A stretch of DNA of 39,643 bases. Origin: CF-118 sp035934385. GTDB lineage: Bacteria; Chloroflexota; Dormibacteria; Dormibacterales; Dormibacteraceae. Position 1 is the stretch's first letter. Each line of letters opens with the position of its first letter. Positions 31,808-38,488 of this stretch are shown piece by piece. The position numbers were made by a program, and so were the translations under genes. The DNA is taken from the NCBI GenBank assembly GCA_035934385.1, contig DASYXY010000028.1, positions 1-39,643 on the forward strand, read 5' to 3'. The notes below the pieces were generated by a model. It worked only from the letters and a program-made list of their open reading frames with translations, searched no databases and was not told the DNA's origin.

Positions 31808-32235
31808 TGTCCTGAGATCACCCTGTCAGCGAACTCTGTAAAACGGTCTTGCGCGTCGGCGCTGTAGCTGTTCCATCGGGCCTCGGGCCAGATTTCCACC
31901 CGCGACCCGCTCCCGATCACCACCGCCGTCGATGGGGCCTCGATCCCCGCCGCCCGGCGCGACTCGGCCGAGAGCGTGATCCGTCCCTGGCCGTCTGGCT
32001 CGAAGCTGTCGGACAGCGAGTAGAGCGTCCGTGCCAACGCTCGCTGGTCCGGCCCCTGCAACGGCGAACGGAGCTCGTCCGCCAGGGCTGCCCACACGTC
32101 GGGCGGGTAGATCGCGAGCACCCGGTCCAGGCCGACCGAGAGGTAGCTGCCCTCCGGCAGCTGCTTGCGGAAGCCGGCCGGGATGGCCAGCCTCCCTTTC
32201 TCGTCCACGCGGACCCTGTGTGCGCCGGTGAACAC
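31804..32235 (-). CDS. mraZ: transcriptional regulator MraZ
   Basis: The 143-residue protein has two tandem AbrB-like SpoVT domains: MFTGAHRVRVDEKGRLAIPA at the N-terminus and DGQGRITLSAESRRAAGI in the second half. MraZ rings bind repeats of TGGGN upstream of the dcw operon. The GTG start follows the stop of the preceding small ORF directly (TGAGTG), so translation is probably coupled to it. Confidence 0.96.
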   Translation of the reverse strand: MFTGAHRVRVDEKGRLAIPAGFRKQLPEGSYLSVGLDRVLAIYPPDVWAALADELRSPLQGPDQRALARTLYSLSDSFEPDGQGRITLSAESRRAAGIEAPSTAVVIGSGSRVEIWPEARWNSYSADAQDRFTEFADRVISGH

Positions 32236-32463
32236 TCACCGGGCCTGCCAGAAGGGGAGCAGCTTTCTCTGCTGGCTGGCGCAGAGGCTGCAGCCGCAGC
32301 CGTAGAGCTCCAGCGGGAGCCGGGCGCCGTTCTTATCGAACCGGTGGTTCAGCGAGGAGCGGCGGCCATCGCGGCTGTAGGGAGAAGTGGCGTAGAGGAG
32401 GTGTATGGCGTGCCGTACTGCGACGTAGGGTGCGACGTATGCTTCAACGGCTGCGGAATTCAC
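32236..32463 (-). CDS. unrecognised 75-residue Cys-containing small protein at the head of the dcw operon
   Basis: I do not recognise this protein. GTG 32463 lies 5 nt after GGAG (within GGGGAG, 32474..32469), about 30 nt after the predicted transcription start. Third codon positions are about 80 percent G or C, as in neighbouring genes, and the TGA touches the mraZ GTG. The protein has a Tyr/Val/Ala-rich N-terminal half, a basic middle (YSRDGRRSSLNHRFDKNGAR) and a C-terminal ELYGCGCSLCASQQRK with C-x-C-x-x-C, which could bind metal. No signal peptide or membrane helix is evident. A GTG one codon earlier (32466) is an alternative. Confidence 0.55.
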   Translation of the reverse strand: MNSAAVEAYVAPYVAVRHAIHLLYATSPYSRDGRRSSLNHRFDKNGARLPLELYGCGCSLCASQQRKLLPFWQAR

Positions 32464-32498
32464 CACTTCTCCCCACTGTTCACCGCGATTCGCCGCAG

Positions 32499-32527
32499 AC
32501 CGTATCAATCCCCCTTAAGTCTGTCAA
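32499..32527 (-). promoter_or_regulatory. dcw operon promoter TTGACA-17-TACGGT
   Basis: On the minus strand: -35 TTGACA (32527..32522), a 17-nt spacer and -10 TACGGT (32504..32499). The start point would be near 32492. Just downstream, TGGGGAGAAGTGGTG (32475..32461) contains two TGG(G/T)G units spaced like MraZ boxes (10-nt period); it also contains the ribosome-binding site and start of the small ORF, so the match may be coincidental. Confidence 0.65.
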
Positions 32528-32694
32528 TACCTTTACCACAAGATGTAGAGCGCCCCGACGAGGCGTTCGGGGGTGCCGGCGCAGGATGTAGCGGTTGGTG
32601 CTGTGGCCGCCCCTAGATGTTGGGCCTGAACCTGATATTAACGAACATTAGTTTGGTGCCTGGTGTTCAGATTGTAAATGCCGGGTTCTCGCCC
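32528..32694. other. spacer between ABC permease and dcw promoter
   Basis: No gene is supported here. A 6-bp stem CCCCGA/TCGGGG (32553-32572) could weakly terminate the ABC transcript; no T-run follows. The segment 32630-32680 is distinctly AT-richer than its surroundings. Confidence 0.4.
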
Positions 32695-33579
32695 CTAGCC
32701 GCTCCTCTTGAGCAGCCCGAGCCTCTTGGCGCGCTTCTCGGCCCAGCTGAAGATGGCCACGGAGACCGGGATGAGGACGGCTCCCATGGCCAGGAGGACG
32801 CCGATCGTCGGCAGCTGGTCGCGCACCGAGCTCGCCTCGAGGAGGCTCGAGCGGATGCCCGCAAGCGCATACGTGAGCGGTGAGAGCATGCCCGCGACCT
32901 GCATCGGTTCGGGCAGGACGCTGAGCGGGTAGTACACGCCCGACACCAGGAGCAGGAATCCCTGCACGGCAACCGACATCTGCTCTCCCTTCTGCGGCGA
33001 GAGCAGCGGCAGCACGGCGGTCAGGATGCCCAGGCCGATGAGCGGCACCGTCGAGGCGGCGAGCACAGCGGCCGCGGCAAGAACGTCGGCGTGCGAGAAG
33101 TCGAGCTTGAACATCGCAATCGCGACGATCAGCACGATCGAAGTGCGCGCGAGCCCGTAGCCGATGGCGAACAGGCAGATTCCGAACAGGTGCGTGACCC
33201 GGCGCACCGGCGCCATGAACGTGTACTCGATGGTGCCTTCCCATCGTTCCCACGCGATCGCGTAGGCGGCCTCCATGAAGACGAGCGACAGATAGCCCCA
33301 CAGGAGCGCTCCGATGAGCAGGTACAGCTGCGCCCGATGCAGGTCGAAGCCGGGCCCACTCACGCCGAGGCTGTCCAGCCCGGACGCGAGGAAACCGATC
33401 GACAGCACGCTCACCAGGCTGTAGAAGAGCCAGACGACCTCCCACACCCAGTAGCGCCTGTACACGTGGAGCTGCCGCTCGGCGAATCCGAACAGCGCGT
33501 GCAGCTCGCCGTGCCTTATCCCTAGGGGCCCCCGCGCAGGCACGGCGAAGCCTCTGACTCCGTGGGGATGGGGCCTCAT
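32695..33579 (-). CDS. ABC-2 type transporter permease (DrrB-like)
   Basis: The 294-residue protein has six hydrophobic helices and the ABC-2 pattern WERWEGTIEYTFMAPVRRVTHL near helix 2, then SGVYYPLSVLPEPMQ and LSPLTYALAGIRSSLL near the end, as in drug and lipid exporters of the DrrB/NodJ type. The ATG overlaps the ATPase stop (ATGA). Residues 2 to about 20 (RPHPHGVRGFAVPARGPLG) are encoded by repeat copy B, so the native start may have been further in, or the repeat has been absorbed into the protein. Confidence 0.88.
   Translation of the reverse strand: MRPHPHGVRGFAVPARGPLGIRHGELHALFGFAERQLHVYRRYWVWEVVWLFYSLVSVLSIGFLASGLDSLGVSGPGFDLHRAQLYLLIGALLWGYLSLVFMEAAYAIAWERWEGTIEYTFMAPVRRVTHLFGICLFAIGYGLARTSIVLIVAIAMFKLDFSHADVLAAAAVLAASTVPLIGLGILTAVLPLLSPQKGEQMSVAVQGFLLLVSGVYYPLSVLPEPMQVAGMLSPLTYALAGIRSSLLEASSVRDQLPTIGVLLAMGAVLIPVSVAIFSWAEKRAKRLGLLKRSG
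33523..33569 (-). repeat. 47-nt repeat, copy B, inside the 5' end of the ABC permease gene
   Basis: Matches copy A (24759-24805) at 40 of 47 positions without gaps. Flanking bases also match copy C (34487-34520): CCCTAGGGGCC on one side and GTGGGGATGGGGCC on the other. It is read in frame as the permease N-terminus. Confidence 0.8.
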
Positions 33580-34406
33580 TCCTCTCCTCCTCCCTCCTCC
33601 TCGACGTCCAGGCGCTTGCCCGTGAGGTGCATGAAGACGTCCTCGAGCGTGGCATCGGAATCGCCGCCGCCGTGCTCGCGGATGAGCTGTTCAGGCGTGC
33701 CGTCGGCCAGAACGCGGCCGCCGTCCATCATCAGCACGCGGTCGCAGAGGGCCGCCGCCTCGCCCATGTCGTGCGTGCAGAGCAGCACCGTGACCTCGCG
33801 CTCTTTGCGCAGCATCTCGAGCAGTCGCTGCACCTCTTTCTTCGAGCGCGGGTCGAGGCCGGTGGTCGGCTCGTCCAGCAGGAGCAGTGATGGCGCCGTG
33901 AGGAAGCTGCGCGCGATCGCGACCTTCTGCTGCTGCCCGCGTGACAGCTGTTTCATCGGCTCGTCGAGAGTGTCGAGCGGAAGGCCAAGGCGGTCGAGGA
34001 TGTCAACCACCTTCTGGCGGGTGCCGCTAGCGCCCTGGCCGTACAGTCGCGCGGCGTACAGCATGTTCTCCCACGGGCTCAGCTCCTTGAAGAAGGCCGC
34101 CTCCACCGACACCCGGTTCACGTGCATCCGCACCGCGCGTGGTTCGCTGACCACATCCCAGCCGAACACGGTTGCGCGTCCGGAGTCCGGCGTCAGCAGG
34201 GTGCCCAGGATGCGGATCAACGTCGACTTGCCACTGCCGTTGGGCCCGAGGATGCCCGTGACGCCGCCGGCCTCGATGACGAGGCTCAACGGCTCGAGCG
34301 CGACCTTGTCCTTCCAGGTCGGCCTCCACCACGGCGTGCGCGTTTCGCGCTCGCGGCGCCGAAACGCCTTCTGTACTTCGTGCAGCTCAATTGCAGCTGC
34401 GGTCAT
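33576..34406 (-). CDS. ABC transporter ATP-binding protein (DrrA-like)
   Basis: The 276 residues contain Walker A GPNGSGKST (about 54-62), the signature LSRGQQQKVAIARS, Walker B LLLLDEPTTGLD and a C-terminal H-loop CTHD. A Glu-rich end (VEEEGGGEE) follows. It pairs with the overlapping permease gene as an ABC-2 exporter; substrate unknown, with drug or lipid export likely from family. ATG 34406 has AAGGAG nine bases upstream; a longer open frame (to 34466) would read the terminator hairpin. Confidence 0.93.
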   Translation of the reverse strand: MTAAAIELHEVQKAFRRRERETRTPWWRPTWKDKVALEPLSLVIEAGGVTGILGPNGSGKSTLIRILGTLLTPDSGRATVFGWDVVSEPRAVRMHVNRVSVEAAFFKELSPWENMLYAARLYGQGASGTRQKVVDILDRLGLPLDTLDEPMKQLSRGQQQKVAIARSFLTAPSLLLLDEPTTGLDPRSKKEVQRLLEMLRKEREVTVLLCTHDMGEAAALCDRVLMMDGGRVLADGTPEQLIREHGGGDSDATLEDVFMHLTGKRLDVEEEGGGEE

Positions 34407-34434
34407 GACTGGTGACTCCTTTGGTGCTTGTTGT

Positions 34435-34479
34435 CGGGAAAAGAAAAAGACCGTGCGGTGGCCCAACTACCGCACGGTC
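34435..34479 (-). terminator. strong intrinsic terminator 28 nt upstream of the ABC ATPase ATG
   Basis: On the minus strand GACCGTGCGGT (34479..34469) pairs perfectly with ACCGCACGGTC (34459..34449), an 11-bp stem with a 9-nt loop, followed by TTTTTCTTTT. It may end the oligopeptidase B transcript or act as an attenuator in the leader of the ABC genes, whose Shine-Dalgarno sequence lies just beyond it. Confidence 0.92.
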
Positions 34480-34486
34480 TCTGGTG

Positions 34487-34520
34487 GGCCCCATCCCCAC
34501 TTCGTGGGAGGCCCCTAGGG
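34487..34520 (+). repeat. shortened, inverted repeat copy C
   Basis: GGCCCCATCCCCAC and GGCCCCTAGGG match the two ends of copy B in reverse orientation, but the middle is reduced to a few bases. It forms its own hairpin (CCCAC-ttc-GTGGG). Copies B and C flank the ABC ATPase gene in opposite orientations. Confidence 0.65.
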
Positions 34521-34683
34521 AATTCTTCTAGAAGATCGCTACCGGAGCAGACTCAATGTGCGGTGTCAGGAAGGCAGGCTTCGCCCTCGAAGGCGAAGCG
34601 CAGCTTTTCACTGCCCGTCCGCATGAGTTCGGCACCTCTCTGCTGACCGCGAATGGACACACCCGAATGGGTGTGGAACCCGG
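34521..34683 (-). other. possible structured leader before the ABC genes
   Basis: This non-coding stretch holds two perfect hairpins: CACACCC-gaat-GGGTGTG (34658-34675) and GCTTCGCC/GGCGAAGC (34578-34599). With the terminator downstream, this is the layout of an attenuated leader. It has no T-box sequence and I recognise no riboswitch class. A plain 3' untranslated region of oligopeptidase B is the alternative. Confidence 0.4.
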
Positions 34684-36768
34684 CTAGCCTAGCGCCTTCC
34701 CGGCCGTCGAGTCAAGAACCCCGAGCTGGTCGCACACGAAGGCGCTGATGTACGCCTCCTCGCGCCAGGACTCGTAGCGGCCCGACGGACCCGAATGTCC
34801 GGACCCGATCAAGGTCTTCAGCAAGATCGGGGCCTCTGACTGCGCGAGTGTGCGCAGCTTGGCCACCCATTTGGCGGGCTCCCAGAACGGCACGCGCGGG
34901 TCGTTGAGCGCGCCCGTCGCAAGCAGGGCCGGATAGCGCGCCGGCCGGACGTTGTCGTAGGGCGAGTAGGACTTCATGTATTCGTAGAACCCTGCATCGT
35001 TCGGGTCACCCCACTCCTCGTACTCGTTGACGGTGAGCGGCAGCGATGAGTCGAGCATGGTGGTCAGGGCGTCGACGAATGGCACCTGCGCCACGGCGCA
35101 CGTGAACAGCTCGGGCGCCTCATTCATCACCGCGCCGATGAGCAGGCCGCCCGCGCTGCGGCCGCGGATGGCGAGGCGCTCAGGGCTCGTGAAGCCCTGG
35201 GCGATCAGCTCGTGCGCGCAGGCGATGAAGTCCTTGAACGTGTTCGCCTTCTTCAGGAACTTGCCGTTCTCGTACCAATCCCTCCCCATCTCGCCCCCGC
35301 CGCGCACGTGCGCGATCGCATAGACGAAGCCGCGATCGAGGAGGCTGAGGCGAGCGGGATCGAACATCGGGTCGCTTGGGATCTCGTACGCGCCGTAGCC
35401 GAGGAGCAGGGCCGGATTGGACCCGTCGCGCTGCAGGTCTCGCCGATGGACGATCGACATCGGCACCTGCACGCCGTCGTGCGACGTCGCCCACATGCGA
35501 TCGGTCACGTAGTCCTCGCGGTTGTAGCCGCCGCCCACAGGCTGCTGCTTGACGAGCGTGCGCCGGCGCGTGTCCATGTCGTAGTCGAGCGCGGACCACG
35601 GCGCGGTGAGCGACGTGTAGAAGAAACGCATCACCGAGCTGTCGTAGACAGGGCTGTTGCCCGCGAACGCCGTGTACGCCTGGTCGGGCTGCTCGACCAG
35701 ATGCAGCTCGCCGGTGCGGCTGTCGAGCACCTCGAGTCTCTGCAGCCCATCCGAGCGCTGGCCGAGCACGACGTGGTCGGCGTGGACATCCATGCCGTTC
35801 AAGCGCACGCCGGGGCGCTCGGGCACTACCTCGGTCCATGACTCCTTGCCAGGCGCATCGATCGGAGCTGCGACAAGGCGAAAATTCCGGGCCCCGTCAT
35901 CGGTGAGGATGAGGAACCGGTCACCCTGGTGATCGACCGAGTACTCGACGCCATGGCGCCGCGGCTCGATCATCACAGGCGCCGCGGTCGGCTCGTTGGC
36001 GCGAATGTAGAGGCACTCGCTTGTGACCTGGCTTGCGCTGATCACGAACACGAACTTCTCGCTCTTCGTCAGCTCGACGTTCAGCTCGAAGCGCTCGTCG
36101 TCCTCCTGCAGGACCAGCGCGTCGTGCTCAACCGGCGTGCCGAGCACGTGTCGCCATACCTGGTACGGCCGCATCGCGGCGTCAGGACGGACATAGAAGA
36201 ACGAGGTGCTGCCTGCTGACCAGGCGCCGCCGTAGTACACCCCCTCGATCGAATCTTCTAAGTCCTGGCCGGTGGTGAGGTCGCGGAAGCGGAGCTCGTG
36301 CAGCTCCTTGCCGGTGAAGTCGGCGGCGTAGGCGAGGAGGTTCTCGTCAGGGCTGCGCTCGACGTAGCCAAGCTCAAATAAGTCGTGGCCGGCCGCGAGC
36401 ACGTTGCCGTCGAGCTCGACCTCCTCCGGGGCGTCCATCGAGCCTCGCCGCCGGCAGTGGATCTCGTAGTCGAGCCCCTCGACCGTCCGGGTGTAGTGCC
36501 AGTAGCCCTTGAAAAACAACGGCGCCGACGTGTCGGATTGCTGGACGCGGCTCATGATCTCGCGGTAGATCCTCTCCTGCAGGGGCCTCGTGCCCGCCAC
36601 GACCGCGTCGGCGTAGGCGTTCTCGGCTTCCAGGTAGGCGATGACCTCCGGGTTGGCTCTCTGCCGTAGCCAGAAGTACGGGTCGACGCGGCGGTCGCCG
36701 TGAGCCTCGAGCACGGCTGGGCGGCGGACTGCCACGGGCGGCTGGAGGGGCGATACCGGCTCGGCCAC
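34684..36768 (-). CDS. ptrB: oligopeptidase B (S9A prolyl oligopeptidase family)
   Basis: Cytosolic serine peptidase cleaving short peptides after Lys or Arg. The 694 residues comprise an N-terminal segment (RVDPYFWLRQR), a seven-bladed propeller and a C-terminal alpha/beta hydrolase domain. Catalytic residues are visible: Ser in GRSAGGLLIG, Asp in LNDPRVPFWEPAKW and His in IGSGHSGPSGRYES. The family landmark GYGAYEIPSDPMF and RGGGEMGRDWYENGK are present. GTG 36768 is used; no strong Shine-Dalgarno is seen. It follows the hydrolase gene by 46 nt. Confidence 0.95.
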   Translation of the reverse strand: MAEPVSPLQPPVAVRRPAVLEAHGDRRVDPYFWLRQRANPEVIAYLEAENAYADAVVAGTRPLQERIYREIMSRVQQSDTSAPLFFKGYWHYTRTVEGLDYEIHCRRRGSMDAPEEVELDGNVLAAGHDLFELGYVERSPDENLLAYAADFTGKELHELRFRDLTTGQDLEDSIEGVYYGGAWSAGSTSFFYVRPDAAMRPYQVWRHVLGTPVEHDALVLQEDDERFELNVELTKSEKFVFVISASQVTSECLYIRANEPTAAPVMIEPRRHGVEYSVDHQGDRFLILTDDGARNFRLVAAPIDAPGKESWTEVVPERPGVRLNGMDVHADHVVLGQRSDGLQRLEVLDSRTGELHLVEQPDQAYTAFAGNSPVYDSSVMRFFYTSLTAPWSALDYDMDTRRRTLVKQQPVGGGYNREDYVTDRMWATSHDGVQVPMSIVHRRDLQRDGSNPALLLGYGAYEIPSDPMFDPARLSLLDRGFVYAIAHVRGGGEMGRDWYENGKFLKKANTFKDFIACAHELIAQGFTSPERLAIRGRSAGGLLIGAVMNEAPELFTCAVAQVPFVDALTTMLDSSLPLTVNEYEEWGDPNDAGFYEYMKSYSPYDNVRPARYPALLATGALNDPRVPFWEPAKWVAKLRTLAQSEAPILLKTLIGSGHSGPSGRYESWREEAYISAFVCDQLGVLDSTAGKALG

Positions 36769-36814
36769 CGCTCCATGCTGCCAAAACGCCCCCGGTCAGC
36801 GAGGGCTCACTGCC

Positions 36815-37684
36815 TCAGCTTTCCTGGTCGAGTACCTCGCGCAACCTGCGGGCGAAGGCTTCAGGTTTGCCTGAATATGGGGAATCGCCACCGACGAACC
36901 CGCCGTGATGGCTGGGAAACACCGCCGCCTGCTGACCGAGTCGCTCGGCGGTGGCCAGCGAGGTGCGTCCCGTAAATGTGCCTGCGGACTCCTCGCCTAC
37001 CCCGATCACGATGCGAGTCGGCGACGCTGCCAGCACGTCGAAGTCCGGGCGGTAGCTGCTGACGGCCCACGACCGGTCAGAAAGCAGCGGGTCATCACGC
37101 GAGCCGTCGTCAGGCGCGCCCATCCCGAACTGGGCAGGATCCGGTGCAGGCCTGGCGAAAAACTCGTCGGTGAACTCTCCCTGCCAGGTCGTCATCGCGA
37201 TGAACGCCGCCATCCCGGCGCCCCACCCCTTCGCCATGTAGGCGTCCCGAAAGCCGGCCCGCGCGCGCTCTGCAGCCTCGGCGTCGGGGAGGACCGAGAT
37301 GAGGGGCGGCTCGTGTGCCACCAGCGTGGTTACGTCGTTGGGGTGCGCGGCGACGAGCGCGAGCGAAGTGACGGCGCCGCCGCTGCTCGCGAACATCTCG
37401 ACCGGCCCGACGCCGAGAGCTCGGATCACCGTATGCACGTCGTCCGCCTGGACTGTCGGCGTGTGGTCGACCCGGCCGTCTTTCCGAATACTGCGGCCGA
37501 GGCCACGCGGGTCGTAGGTGATGGATGTGCGGTCTGGGAGATAAGACACCAGGGCGGCGAAGCCGCTGGCCTGCATGGGCTGGCCGATCATGAAAAGCGG
37601 GGGTCGTCCATCGGCGCTGGGTAGCGGACCGTGAACGTCGTAAACGATGTCCGCTCCGGGTGTGTCAAGCGTGTGAGTCGTCAT
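36815..37684 (-). CDS. alpha/beta hydrolase
   Basis: The 289 residues have an oxyanion-side FMIGQPMQASGF, the conserved YDPRGLGRS after strand 4, a nucleophile elbow FASSGGAVTS (the first Gly of GxSxG is Ala), and a C-terminal His in FPSHHGGFVG. Close to haloperoxidase/epoxide-hydrolase-like hydrolases of Actinobacteria and Chloroflexota. Substrate unknown. The ATG is preceded by GGGAGGAGGGG about 11 nt away. Confidence 0.88.
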   Translation of the reverse strand: MTTHTLDTPGADIVYDVHGPLPSADGRPPLFMIGQPMQASGFAALVSYLPDRTSITYDPRGLGRSIRKDGRVDHTPTVQADDVHTVIRALGVGPVEMFASSGGAVTSLALVAAHPNDVTTLVAHEPPLISVLPDAEAAERARAGFRDAYMAKGWGAGMAAFIAMTTWQGEFTDEFFARPAPDPAQFGMGAPDDGSRDDPLLSDRSWAVSSYRPDFDVLAASPTRIVIGVGEESAGTFTGRTSLATAERLGQQAAVFPSHHGGFVGGDSPYSGKPEAFARRLREVLDQES

Positions 37685-37729
37685 AGAACTACTGACCCCT
37701 CCTCCCTCAAAAACTCATCGGGCCCCACG

Positions 37730-38380
37730 CTACATCCAGCGTTCGCGGTCGCGGTAGATCTCGATCACCGGGCCGTTGGGATGCCGGCTGCGGTAGCCGC
37801 GAAACCGCTCGAGCAACTGCTTGTAGCGGCGATCTGACGACCGCAGCTTGCGGTGTGGAATCTCGAGCAGATAGTTCTCGACTTTCCAAACGTTCGTCAG
37901 AGCCAGGCGCCAGTCGTACGTGCCCAGCACCGTCAGGTCCACCAATTGGTAGCCGGTGATGCGACCGGTGAAGTCCACGTATGGATCGAAGTAGCTCCAC
38001 ACCAGGTCGCGGATGCCGCGGAACACCGGCTTGCGGCCATGCAGGCCTGCGTCCCGGGACCGGGCCACGGAGCCCCACCGACCTCGGTGGCGGAACACGA
38101 AAATCACGTGGTCAACGCCGTCTTGAGATTCGAAGCTGAGCACCAGCGGTGGGTAGCCGTGCTGCTCCAGGATCACGGCGGCGACTAGCGCGGCCTCGAG
38201 GCAGTGCGCGGTCTTGAGCCGGACTACCTGGCGGAAAGATCGCAGCGTGTCCCCCTTCAGTTCCCAGTTGTAGGGCAGCGTGCGCAGAAACTGCTGGACC
38301 TGTTCGGGAGTGCTGTGTTGCGCGATGATTCGCCGCTCTTCCCGGGTGAATGCATCTGGCGCGCTGGGCAGTTGCGTCAC
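37730..38380 (-). CDS. transglutaminase-like (cysteine-peptidase fold) protein of unknown function
   Basis: The 216-residue protein shows a possible Cys-His-Asp set: Cys in KTAHCLEAALVAAVILEQ (helix start), His in GVDHVIFVFRHRGRWG (strand) and Asp in ARSRDAGL. This order and spacing fits transglutaminase-like folds. The C-terminal half (WSYFDPYVDFTGRITGYQLV) is basic and Tyr/Trp-rich. GTG start at 38380. Catalytic activity is inference only. Confidence 0.65.
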   Translation of the reverse strand: MTQLPSAPDAFTREERRIIAQHSTPEQVQQFLRTLPYNWELKGDTLRSFRQVVRLKTAHCLEAALVAAVILEQHGYPPLVLSFESQDGVDHVIFVFRHRGRWGSVARSRDAGLHGRKPVFRGIRDLVWSYFDPYVDFTGRITGYQLVDLTVLGTYDWRLALTNVWKVENYLLEIPHRKLRSSDRRYKQLLERFRGYRSRHPNGPVIEIYRDRERWM

Positions 38381-38423
38381 GCGCGAAGTATTTCAAGATC
38401 GATCGGTGGGGGCTCTAGTTCTG

Positions 38424-38450
38424 GGCGTACTGGATGCGTACTGGTACGCC
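38424..38450. promoter_or_regulatory. operator-like repeats upstream of the transglutaminase-like gene
   Basis: GCGTACTGG occurs twice 11 nt apart (38425-38433 and 38436-38444), and GGCGTAC (38424-38430) is inverted as GTACGCC (38444-38450). The group lies about 45-70 nt upstream of the GTG at 38380, in a spacer of about 110 nt after the MFS gene. Confidence 0.4.
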
Positions 38451-38488
38451 AAACCTTCTGTACCACCGCATGGGCAACATCGACCGAT

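Noticed and set aside
34521..34683. A second T-box leader before the ABC genes
   Set aside because: The layout (hairpins then terminator) is suggestive, but the conserved GGGTGGNACCGCG sequence is absent.
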